Of a stretch of DNA of 64,000 nt, positions 11,960 to 21,830 are shown piece after piece. A program made the translations under genes and the position numbers. Each line of letters opens with the position of its first letter. The stretch's first letter is position 1. This DNA comes from Apiosordaria backusii. Taxonomy: Eukaryota > Ascomycota > Sordariomycetes > Sordariales > Lasiosphaeriaceae. The notes under the pieces were generated by a model. That model saw only the letters and a program-made list of their open reading frames with translations. It searched no databases and was not told the DNA's origin. The stretch is from contig JAUKTV010000009.1 of NCBI GenBank assembly GCA_030549205.1, positions 806,001 to 870,000 on the forward strand. Reading direction: 5' to 3'.

Positions 11960-13052
11960 ATGACGGACTCAACATCGCTTCCAGACTTTGATGCCCTCCG
12001 CAAAACCCACCGCGGAGTAATAGGCATCATCTCGATGGGCGACATGGGAAGCGGCATCGCCCGCCTCCTCACAGCCCACAACTACGCAGTCGTCACCAAC
12101 GTCTCTGACCGAAGGTTCTGTTCTTACCTTTACTTCACTCTTCTCTTCCCTGTGTAGGTATCTTGTTATTAACCTGCAAAACAGCGAGGACACCCAATCC
12201 CGCGCCCGGTCCACAGGCGCGATTCTTCTTCCTTCTGATCAACTGCTCGTTCAGCACAGCGATGTTATCCTTTCTATCGTTCCCCCGGCCTCTGCCCTTT
12301 CCACCGCGCAGAGGATTACATCTTCCCTTGTTGGTGACACCCCCCTATCGTCAGAGGGTAAAACGCTCTACTACGCCGATTTGAACGCTGTCTCCCCCTC
12401 GACGGTCAAGTCGATTTCGTCCCTTTTTGACTCCCATCCAAACGTGAAGTTTATAGACGGGTCGATCTTGGGCGGGCCACCCTCTCTTTCTCTTGATGAC
12501 GACGACGACACCCCCAAAGCTTGGACAAAACCCCTCATCCCCACCTCTGGACCGTTTTCCTTTTCGTCGGTGTATGACTCCCCCGAGTTGTCGGCTATAC
12601 TCAGGGCGAAACACATCTCGGACAAGATCGGCCAGGCCTCGGGACTGAAGATGGTGTTTGCCTCGCTGTCAAAGGGGTACGCGGCGGTGGCGCTGCAGTC
12701 GATTACTACTGCTCAGCAGCTGGGGGTCTTGCCGGAGCTGGTGGAGAGTGTGACGGAGCTGCAGGGGGGGGCGGCGGGGAGGAAGCTGGAGAGGGCGGTT
12801 ACGGGGTTAGCGCCCAAGGCGGGGAGATGGGAGAGAGAGATGAAGGAGATTGGGAGGACGCATAGGGAAAATGGTGGGTGGGGGAGGGAGGAGGGGATTT
12901 TTGAGGCGGCGGCTGAGATATACAGGGCTGTGGCGACAGAGACGGTGCTGGGGAGGGAAAAGATTGGGAGGAGGGAAAAGGGGACGACGGTGGAGGGGGT
13001 TGCTGTGGCGGTTGCGGAGGGTTTGGAGAAAAGGAAGGCAAGGGGGGAGTGA
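11960..13052 (+). CDS. 6-phosphogluconate dehydrogenase-like NAD(P)-binding protein (DUF1932 C-terminus)
   Basis: Two exons, 11960-12114 and 12185-13052, give 340 residues. The donor is GTTCTG rather than GTAAGT/GTATGT, but the join is in phase and restores a continuous Rossmann domain. The N-terminus has the dinucleotide motif GIISMGDMGSGIARLL, followed by SIVPPASAL and YYADLNAVSP, as in beta-hydroxyacid dehydrogenases. The C-terminal helical half (SGLKMVFASLSKGYAAVALQ, then GRWEREMKEIGRTHRENGGWG) matches the DUF1932 dimerisation domain. Likely an NAD(P)-dependent oxidoreductase on a small hydroxyacid; the substrate cannot be told from sequence. An 8-G run at 12764-12771 stays in frame here. 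Confidence 0.85.
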
Positions 13053-13543
13053 GGAAGGTGAAGACAAGGGTGTGAGGTGAGGCAGGGAGAGTGAAGCTGG
13101 GGTGTACATGGAATGAGGGAGTGTGGCGATTGGTGTTGATTGAGGCAGTAGTTTAAAGAACAACTAGGAGAAAAAAGATATTGAACCTCGATTTAACTCA
13201 AGAGTTACAAACCTGTGATCGTTGACATGGAGGGACATCATCAGTAGGAGATGCAGCAAAAAAAAGCAATGCTGAAAAGACAAACGCTTGTGATGGGCCA
13301 GGAGTCAAACCGGAATCTTTGCTCTAACTCAGGAATACATTGACCGCCATCTTACCACGCCACGGAAATGTTTTCAGAAGACTGAGATTAACTACTGCGG
13401 TCTGGTCTGATCTGGTTGTGCCAAGAAGTGGCGTTCCGGTGACCGTCGTTCTGTGAACCTTATTTTACGTGAGATGGACCATTGGTTTGGCATCATGTGA
13501 GTTATTAAATTGGTACAGGTTGATACATTTGCCGTGGCCAGAT
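13053..13543. other. Convergent intergenic region with a tRNA-like segment
   Basis: These are the 3' flanks of two convergent genes. On the minus strand at about 13297-13370 there is a tRNA-like stretch (GTGGCGTGGTAAGATGGCGG ... GGTTTGACTCC), but no matching acceptor stem, so I do not call a tRNA. Confidence 0.4.
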
Positions 13544-15282
13544 CTATTCCTCAGTCGCGTGGGACACCACATAAGACCGCGGAGCATCTAGTTTGGTCGT
13601 GATGGCGGCGTTCTTTTCCGAGGAAAGGTAAACCCCCTCCGAGGAAACCGCACCAAAGAGGTTGGGGAACGTCTCAACCTCGCTCGATGTCTGCCCCCCT
13701 GACGTTCCGATGGCAAATGTTGGGCAGTCGTAAGGCCAAGGCAGCTTTGGTCTTGTAGTTTCAGTCGGAGGGATTACTTCGGTAAAAAACTGAACATAGG
13801 AGCCTGGCGTCACGATTCCGCCGGTGGCATCCTCGCCCTTGAAGGATCGGATAAAGCTCTCCATGTCTTCGTGCTCTTCTCTTGCGTACCGTGTGTCGGG
13901 ATCCAGTGACAGGAGGCCCTGCTTCAGGCCCCAGCCGCCACCACCGCTTACTATTAACAGGAGTATCAGAGCCGCGAGACATGGCAAGGAGAGAGAAGAG
14001 AAACTTACAGATTTTCCGCAGTTGGCACCCTGCGGCTATGAGCCCGTCCATGGCATGTGAGGTCTGGTACACTAGGTCCCGCTCATCAGATAGGTCATAG
14101 TTCTCCACGTCAAGGGGATCTGGAATGGGAAAGTGATTGACAGTATCTTTGGGCATGATCAAGGCCCAGACCCCTACAGGCCCGCTGTATGCTGGCTCGT
14201 CCGACTCGGAGTGCTCGAGACGTTTTTTTAGTAATGCGGGGATAACCGCCTCAAGCTCCTTTGACGCTGGCTCAGGCTTGACCCCCACTTCGACCTGCCG
14301 GAGAATGTTCCCTAGACCAGCAACAATCTTGTGTGGGCGCGTGACCGGTACAAGGGCCGTATACACAGTACTCGCCGTGGATTTGTTGGGACTCTGGTTG
14401 TGGCCCGGGAGGAGGATAGTCTGTGTTGTCTTCTCGACACTAGCCGCCATGCTCAGGCTTTTTCGGGCGGCAGCGGGATCGTGGCGCCATCTGCTCGCGT
14501 AGAGAGCGTGGGGCTTCCCGTTGGTGAAGATGGTATTGGCAAGAGGGACCGTGACCTGAAGAGGCTTTGCTTTTGGTTGGAGCCCAGGGAGGCGGAACTC
14601 GAGGAAGGACGGTTGCTGTGAAAAGGAAGATGGTGAGAAAGTTTGGTTGCTCCCGACCTCCCACAGGCCGGGGAGTACACGGGCAGCGCTTCCGCGCAAA
14701 ACAGACAAGCCCTCGGAAGAACTTAGAGCGCCCTGAAACTGTGGAACTTCATCCACCGCCGCACTCAGAACGCTGAGCTCCCTCCCTGCCCCGGCCTCCT
14801 CATCAGACGTCGTGGCCTCGAGCAGTTCAGCCATAAACGCCTGATCCTGTAACCAAGGGGCTAGTGACCTGGACACAAGAACCACGGCAGCGTCATCCGT
14901 CGACGAGACGCGCAAGCTTTGAGCAACGGCAGAAATGACTCTTTTCTAGAAAGCCTCTTGAGTGGTTAGCCCTGTTGTCACTGTACGATGGATTTGCGTA
15001 ATCGTAACTCACCTTCAGCTCGGCTGTTGTTGACGCCGTCACCGACGACGAAGACGAGTCTAATGAACCAAGGCCAACAGTGACACACTTGTGCCTGGCC
15101 AGCAGGCTCTGTATCACCCGTCTTTGCTGACCGATATGACAGCCATGACTCTTGTGGCTGTTGATGTGACTGTGGCCATGAGTGACAGAAACGCGTCCAT
15201 GAAAAGACAGTGCTCTCTTCCCCCCTATTCTACCACCCACACCACAACCCGCCACCCGTCGGAGAAAACTACCCGGCAGCAT
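13544..15282 (-). CDS. Conserved-looking fungal protein of unknown function, probable mitochondrial presequence
   Basis: Three exons, 15282-15013, 14945-14009 and 13950-13544, join in phase (67- and 58-bp introns) to 537 residues. The N-terminus is Arg-rich with almost no acid (MLPGSFLRRVAGCG...), as in a mitochondrial targeting sequence. The central part is a soluble alpha/beta-like region with TVYTALVPVTRPHKIVAGLG. A motif-like segment, AAGCQLRKILSGGGGWGLKQ, spans the second splice. I see no transmembrane helix and no catalytic signature that I recognise. It looks conserved because frame and splices are clean, but the function is unknown; a FIST-like ligand-binding protein was considered without firm support. 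Confidence 0.75.
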
Positions 15283-15833
15283 TCCTCACTGTACCATCTC
15301 TCACGCGGGATACCACAAAATCGAAAAACCAAAATGGGCCGAAAGTGGTGGTGTGTTCGATCGAGGAGCTGGCCGGGGTCGTTCAAGAGCAAACACAAAA
15401 TACACCCAAAATCCCAGGCTGGTCATAGCTTCGAAGCTTCACCAATGCAGTACAACCCTAACCCTTTGTCAGCAAACCACACCACTTACAACAGCCCAGC
15501 AGTGACATCATCCTCATCCAGCCAGCCATTGACGATCCTGTCATGCTCCCCATTATCACTCAAGCTCCCCAAACAAGAAGATATCACAATGTAAATTTTG
15601 TACCAGGACGCAATTTAACTCCATGTTTTTGTCCTCACCGCCCCGAAATCAACTCATGCTCTTGTGAACGTGTAACGCATTCCAAATCCAGCTATATAAT
15701 CGCCGTCTGCTCGCCCTAATCCATCTGCTTTTCTCTCTCCAGACTTCTCATCTCATCCAGACTTCAAATCTCTGATCAGATATCAAACTTAAAGCCACTC
15801 CCCTCTCAAACCAAACTCTCATAAACACTCAAA
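15283..15833. promoter_or_regulatory. Divergent promoter region with telobox-like motif and TATA-like element
   Basis: A telomere-like double box AACCCTAACCCTT is at 15454-15466. A TATA-like TATATAAT sits at 15693-15700, about 135 bp before the next ATG, followed by a CT-rich tract (15725-15790). This is good evidence for a promoter firing rightward into the small ORF at 15834. Confidence 0.5.
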
Positions 15834-16088
15834 ATGGCCTCCAACTCCTCCCGCGGCAACCCCATCGGCGCCCGCGACGGCCCCAAGACCTCCACCGGCG
15901 CTGAAGTGCCTCCCATCTCAGAGGACACCAAGCAAGACGTCACCGAGACCTCCGGCGCCGAAGCCACCGGCGAGCACGTCCCCGGCCAGGACCCCTCCGC
16001 CGAGGGAACAGAAGAGGCCGCCACCGTCGAGGCCACCCCCGCCGAGGGCGAGGAGGGGGCGACCAAGAGCAGCAAGAAGAAGCATTGA
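15834..16088 (+). CDS. Small intrinsically disordered acidic protein (84 aa), unknown
   Basis: A single-exon ORF of 84 codons starts in good context (CAAAATGGCC) behind a TATA-like element and CT-rich leader. The product is almost entirely Glu, Ala, Thr, Pro and Ser with a basic end (KSSKKKH). It has no signal peptide or membrane segment. Codons are strongly GC3-biased (GCC, GAG, ACC), which supports real translation rather than chance. No family is recognised; stress- or starvation-induced short proteins in fungi can look like this, but that is only a comparison. Confidence 0.6.
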   Translation: MASNSSRGNPIGARDGPKTSTGAEVPPISEDTKQDVTETSGAEATGEHVPGQDPSAEGTEEAATVEATPAEGEEGATKSSKKKH

Positions 16089-16600
16089 TTTTGGGAATTA
16101 TCTGCTTTATCCGCAGGATTCCATGTGCGTCATTTGGACAACTTGGATTCTCTCCCCACCAAGCCTGACCAACCTGACAAGGGCGGGGCTACCAAAGACG
16201 GGGAGGTGTTGGAGAGGCCTGAGGAAAGCAGCAGAGAAGAAGGAAAGAGATGAGGAATCATGATAAGGGGGGGGAAACATGATGGGGGAATATCATTCAT
16301 TTAGTTCTTGCTCTTTTACTTGCTTTACTGGCTAGTTTTGGTAGGAACTGAATTGAAGTCACTCGTTTTTGAACAACATACTGGGGACATGAGCCAGTTA
16401 TCATGTCTTGCTGTTCTCACATAGTATGGTACCTGCACTCACCCACTATATAACCCCAAGAGGCCTGACTAAAACCCCTGAAATCTTCTCCAATAAGGTT
16501 CTATCGTACCTCTGACCACCTCTCCCACAACCTCTCTCACAATCCCAATAGTAATTCTATTGAAACTCACATTGCAATCTCAGCAAGCCCCTATCCCAAC
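16089..16600. other. 3' flank of the small ORF; no gene seen
   Basis: AT/GC-mixed sequence without a coding frame. A TATATAA element with CT-rich sequence occurs at about 16447 but no ORF follows it. Confidence 0.4.
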
Positions 16601-16606
16601 ATCACT

Positions 16607-16693
16607 CAACCACTCACCCAACCACTCACCCAACCACTCACTCAACCACTCACTCAACCACTCACCTAACCACTCACCTAACCATTCACTCAA
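16607..16693. repeat. Tandem 12-bp repeat (AACCACTCACCC type)
   Basis: About seven near-perfect copies of AACCACTCA(C/T)(C/T)(C/T) in a row; changes sit mainly at the last positions of the unit. It lies in non-coding sequence between the small ORF and a larger minisatellite. Confidence 0.8.
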
Positions 16694-16975
16694 ACCCTCA
16701 ACTCAGTTCCACCCTGACAAAAGCTGACTCGAAACTTGGTAGAATCCTTCCCTCAGCCCCCCCCCCCCCTTCCTAAACATATCCCACGCAACAAACAAAT
16801 CAACAATTGTCCCCCCCTCCCTACCTACCTACCTTATCAACCATACACATCATCCAAAACACCTTCACACCTACCCTACTTATTCCATCCATCACCCACA
16901 GCTAACCCGGTACAAACCATGATCGATTGTCGACACTCGTGGGAAGGAACTGGGTAGAAAACGCAGCGGTGAAAG

Positions 16976-17462
16976 ATAGCTGTGAAAAGCAGCTGTGAAA
17001 AAAGTAGCTGTAAGAAAGTAGCTGTGAAAAGCAGCTGTGAAAACTAGCTTAACTGTGAAAAGCAGCTGTGAAAAAGCAGCTGTGAAGAATAGGTGTGAGA
17101 AATAGCTGTGAAAAAGTAGCCGTGAGAAGCAGCTGTGAAGAATAGCTTAACCGTGAAAAAATGGCTGTGAAAAGTAGCCGTGAAAACAAAGAGTAGCCGC
17201 GAAAAGAGCTATGGAAAAGGGCTGTGAAACGCAGCTGTGAAGAATAGCTTAACTGTGAAAAATGACTGTGAAAAGTAGTTGTGGAAAGTAGCTGTGAAAA
17301 GTAGCTGTGAAAATAAGCGTGAAGAAGTAGCTGTGAAAAAAGTAGCTGTGCAAGCAGCTGTGAAGAATAGCTTAACTGTGAAAAAAGTAGCTGTGAAAAA
17401 AGTAACTGTGAAAAAAGTAGCTGTGAAAAAAATAGCTGTGAAAAAATAGCTGTGAAAAGTAG
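16976..17462. repeat. AGCTGTGAAAA minisatellite with a higher-order period
   Basis: About 490 bp made almost wholly of variants of GTAGCTGTGAAAAA, 11-16 bp per unit and more than 30 copies. A longer unit containing TAGCTTAACTGTGAAAA recurs at about 17046, 17141, 17243 and 17366, so a roughly 95-125 bp higher-order unit is itself duplicated. The opposite strand reads as a long Ser-Gln-Leu-Leu-Phe frame, which is a by-product of the repeat and not a gene. Confidence 0.9.
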
Positions 17463-17748
17463 TCGAATCAAAAATTCAGGTTTACTCAAAGTGAATGGTA
17501 GGGGCCACGATATCAACTCCACAATTATAGACAAGTCATTTCATTCCCCTCGTCCCATCGTTCCCTTTCCTGTCCTATACACCCCCCCTGTTCTGTTTGT
17601 ACCAGTGATCCCCTCCCCATCCTTCTTTCCCATCTTTCCTAAATACCTAACTAGAAACGCTCAATGAAAAAACCTCGAGATAAGAAGGGAGCCCCTCTGC
17701 TATATGCCATCATAACCAAGCAGGCCCATTATGTATCCTATTCCCAAA

Positions 17749-20700
17749 TCACATAACCACACACTTCTTATCCTTCTCCTTCCCACTCCCTTGTCCCTGA
17801 CCTTGCCACCTCCCCCCATTATTCACATCCGTCCACGCAGCGGTACTCATAGCATCAACCTCCTTCCCCCTCCTCGTCCTCCCTTTCCTGCTCTTACTCC
17901 TGACCGTCATCCCGCTCCACCCCCGTTTCTTCGCATCAGCAATATTCTTCGCTGCCGACCTCTCCGCCCGGCTAGGTTTCCTATTCAAACTCGGGACCCT
18001 CCTCGCAAACCCACTCAACCCACCTCCACCACTTGTCAAACCCCCTGGTATAGCAGGTAAAGGTGGCGGATGATTCAAGAACTGAGGCTGCCGCTGCTGC
18101 GCATGCTGGTTATCGCCCAAACTAAAAATTGTATCCAACCTCTCCGGGGCCGTTCTTGGTGTAAGGATAGAAGATTGTGTAACCGGCCTAGGATGCCTCG
18201 GCACCGGCGCCAAAATAGGCGTCTCTGCTCTCTGTTGCGCGCTCGAAAATGACCCAGGGGCATCAAAGGCCCCTTGAACCCCCTTCGGCGTGGAGATGAT
18301 AAGTGGCATCTCCTCTTGATGTTGCTGAAATGAAGACCCAGAAGTAACAATATCGGACGGCCGCCTAGGCTGCGGCTCATGAATCGTAGCACGGGAATGA
18401 CACGATCGATGATACGGCGGTGACCCACCACCCTGCTGCAAGGGGAAAGAATAATGCTGCTGTTGTGAAACAGGTCGTTGGTAAGACGTTCTTCTCCAGG
18501 GCTGTTGGGGATGTGGCAGGTTGGTCTCGTCCACCGCTGCCATCATGGCAGGATGGGCAGAGTGAGGACCTGCCACCGCCACGGGAACACGCGGTGGCAG
18601 TTGAAAGTGACCTGAGAACCGATGGTTGTTCTGAAGACTACTCGAGACTTGATCGGGCCGGGGTAGAGGCGGGAAGGACTGAGACAAGTCGTGGTTGTCG
18701 GTCCCGTTGCCAGGAACAGGAGCCGAGTACGGGTAGCCGTCGGATACCGCGGCCGTGTTGATTGGCATTGGCTGCGTTGGCCAGGTCCTCGAGACGGACA
18801 AGCGTCTCACAGTTGGGGGTTCATCCGACACGACTGAGCCGTGCCTCGGTGGTACCAGCGCAGTGGTAACCGATGACGAAGACGCCGTAGTGACCTCACC
18901 CGCCCCTGGAATGAGATTTGTTCCTGGGGAAGCATGGGCTGCCTGACCGGTGAACTGGCCGGGACCGGAACCGGCAAAGTCCCCTTGACTGGCAGTGGGA
19001 GGTGACACAAACAACATGCTGGCTCGAGCGGGCGCCGAGGGATCATTTTCTACCGGACTGTCACTTGGTTCTCGGGACACATGTTGCCTTACCGGTGCCA
19101 GAGCGGGCGAGTCTGGCGGTGAGACATCGTAGATGTTATCCCCGTCTAGGAAGCGGGAACTGCTGGAACCTGGCCGTACAACGGCGTTCTGAACTGAGAG
19201 TGACCCTGAACTGCCGTTTCGGTCATGAGAAGCCATGATTCGAGGAGGGGGTTGCAACGGTGAGCCCATAATGCCTGCCGGGAGAGCCGGAACCGGCGGG
19301 ATGACATCGAGCGATGGAAGTGGTGGAACTGGAGGAATAGGTGGGTTCGGCGAGGAATGACGATTGTTGGCAGTCGCGGTCACAGTGTGGTTACGACGAG
19401 GTTGGTACATAGAGGCTGACGACATGCGCGCCGCTTGTCTGTTTGCGGCATCGGCAAGGCCCTTGCCATCTGGGTTCTGAATTCCAACACCGGCAGGCAA
19501 GACAACCGTGTGCCGGAGGAAAGCTGGAAGATCACCAGGATCTTCTTTCTGGTACGGTGGTGGCGGTGGGACCCAGTTGTCTGCATCGCTTTCATGGGGA
19601 TGCTCGGCTCGACCATCAGCCCTGCGATATTCGACCTGCCCTGCTGCTGCTTGCTGTGGTTGCAACCGGCGATTGTTGGCGGCAGCAGTGGCCGCACGGC
19701 GGAGGGTCGTCCCCGAGCGCGGATCTCCTTGCGAATAAGGGGCATCAAGAGCTTCTTGCTCTTCAAGGATAGACTCTGTTTCTCCTCCCTCATCAACCGT
19801 GGACGGTGGACCATTCCGGCGAACTGGGACAGCTCCTACCCGGCGAGGAACTAGCGGATCATCCTCGTCTTCCTCGGTTTGTGTCGAGCTTGAAGGTTGG
19901 GTAGGCAACGGTGGTGGGCGAGAGGCAGCGGTTGTCGCGCTGCGCATAACGGCAGACACAGCACGGCCCCCTCTCTTCTGAGCAACGGTCCTTCGACGAA
20001 CAATGGCCACTTCGGTCTCCATATCGCGGTGCTCTTCCTCGAGTACTTCGGGTTCTTTCGTTCCTACTTCGATCGTGTATTCTTTGATGACTCCATTCGT
20101 TACGCTGTAGTCAAAGTCGAGGAGAGTGATCCGGCCGCCATCCACGAAGTCGATGCCTTCGTCGTCAGTGATGGAAATATTAGGGGTCACGCCACGGGCC
20201 GCAATAACCAAGCGCTCCTTGATGCAAGAGTCGGCAAAGTCGGCGACGAACTTGACTGTGCTTACACCTTCAAGCTCAGCGATCTTGTAGCCTCCAACAA
20301 AGGTATTGCGCAGTTTGTCGCATAGGATCTGCCATTGGGGCACCCGAGCTTCATTCTCCTGAACCCGTTGAGCTGCCCGCATTGATGGACCACTGTTTCG
20401 TCGCAGGAGCCCGCCACCGCCCGAACTGTTCTCACCGGCAGCACTGGTCGTATCCGGTACAGCATCGAGGTCCTCGGGAACGCCGTACAGCCAAATATCC
20501 TTCCCCTGAAAGCCAGCCGAGACGAGCTCACCGTAGTAGGAGGCAGCCGGTAGTGTACATGGAATGAGCCTAGTTTGCGACTCTGTGTTAGGGACTGGCC
20601 CTGTAAAGTATGTTGTGCCATTCCTCAAGTCGTCAATTCGCACGGCTCGGAACGTCTCGAAACTGCGATCGTAGGTAAAAGTCCAGGCAGCTTCTTCGTA

Positions 20701-21830
20701 TTTCCCATTCTGTATTAGAACAGCGTGGCTGCAGTCGCGACTGGTGTTCGGGAACAAGATCGAGGTAGTCCATAAAGCACTGATATCGTCGGATTCCATA
20801 TGGCTCCCGGGGTCGTAATATGGGGCTGTTAGTATCACAGTATTAGGTTGTGATGAGTGTACAGTCGTCCCAAGAATTTGAGTTCCGTCAAACGAAAATG
20901 TCAAAGCATCCACGCCATCGCACTTGACAGCTCTCCGGTCGGTGGCCATGGCGGTCTGGTTCAGTGAGGACACCTCGATTCCACCTTCGTAAGCGGCCGC
21001 CAGTACCGACCCGCATGGCGACAAGGCGATGGCGCGGGGGCTGTGGTCTAGAATCATGGAATGTGTTCGTTTTGGCGGTGTTTGCGTTAGGTCGTAAATG
21101 TCCACTTGCATTTCCGTCAATAGCACCGCGAGCATTGTCCCTTGATCGTTGATACATGTCGCGGCTGGTCGTCTCAGGATCTTGAACTCTCTTGTTACCG
21201 CAATCTCGGCCCCTCTGACATCAACAACATGTATCCTCGACGAGTTATAAGCCAGGATGTGATGACCTTTTGGTGAATAACTGAATTGGATGCCCTCGCC
21301 TCCTGGACAAGACGACGAGCTGATGGAATTGGAGATGACCTTGATGACGGTCTCATTGGGGCGCAAATACGCTTCGAAGAGGTTACGCTTCACCTCCTTT
21401 GCAAACTGTCGACGAAGTTTTGGTAGGTCATCTTCGCTGTTGACCTTGACTGGGCCACTGTGGCTCATGGCATACGATGGACAATTCGACAAGTGATGGG
21501 CATAGAGATGCGCCTGCTGGGCTACGCTTCTCCATTTGGAGTTGAGCAGGGCCAGCGACGCGAAGCCATTCGAGTCAGTCTCCTGGAGAATTCTGGTACA
21601 GGTATGTTAGACATTACAGAGGCACACAGAGATAGACCAGACATAGGGAAGCAGTTTCACGAAGTAGGAAAAGACCAAACACACTGTTGGATAATCTCGT
21701 CAGGTAAGCGTTCGAAGGCGGATAGTTCGTCATTTTCGTCGTCGATGCTGGTATCGGTAATGATGATAGGCTTCTTCTCTATCGAGAGCCGGCGGCCATG
21801 GCCTGTTTCCCCCGAGCCGTCGATCTCCAT
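17749..21830 (-). CDS. F-box protein with WD40-like propeller, long disordered tail and C-terminal CaaX box
   Basis: Two exons, 21830-21685 and 21592-17749, joined across a 92-bp GTGTGT...CAG intron, give 1329 residues. The join rebuilds an F-box: FERLPDEIIQQILQETDSNG, then SLALLNSKWRSVAQQAHLYA (about residues 38-75). Residues ~100-480 have repeated beta-blade-like segments (IQFSYSPKGHHILAYNSSRI, AIALSPCGSVLAAAYEG, LTFSFDGTQILGTTV), a divergent WD40-type propeller. Residues ~560-1290 are Pro/Ser/Gln-rich and disordered. The last four residues are CVVM after a Lys-rich stretch, a farnesylation-type CaaX signal. Inference: an SCF substrate receptor tethered to membrane. Substrate unknown. The 5' exon is short, so the F-box would be lost if only the long ORF were annotated. 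Confidence 0.85.

Noticed and set aside
13297..13370. A functional tRNA gene
   Set aside because: No acceptor stem pairing and a mismatch in the T stem.
16607..17462. CRISPR array or centromeric satellite
   Set aside because: Units are contiguous without unique spacers, the array is short, and this is a eukaryotic genome.
17049..17534. 161-codon minus-strand frame rich in Ser-Gln-Leu-Leu-Phe
   Set aside because: It is the translation of the AGCTGTGAAAA minisatellite; there is no other signal of coding.
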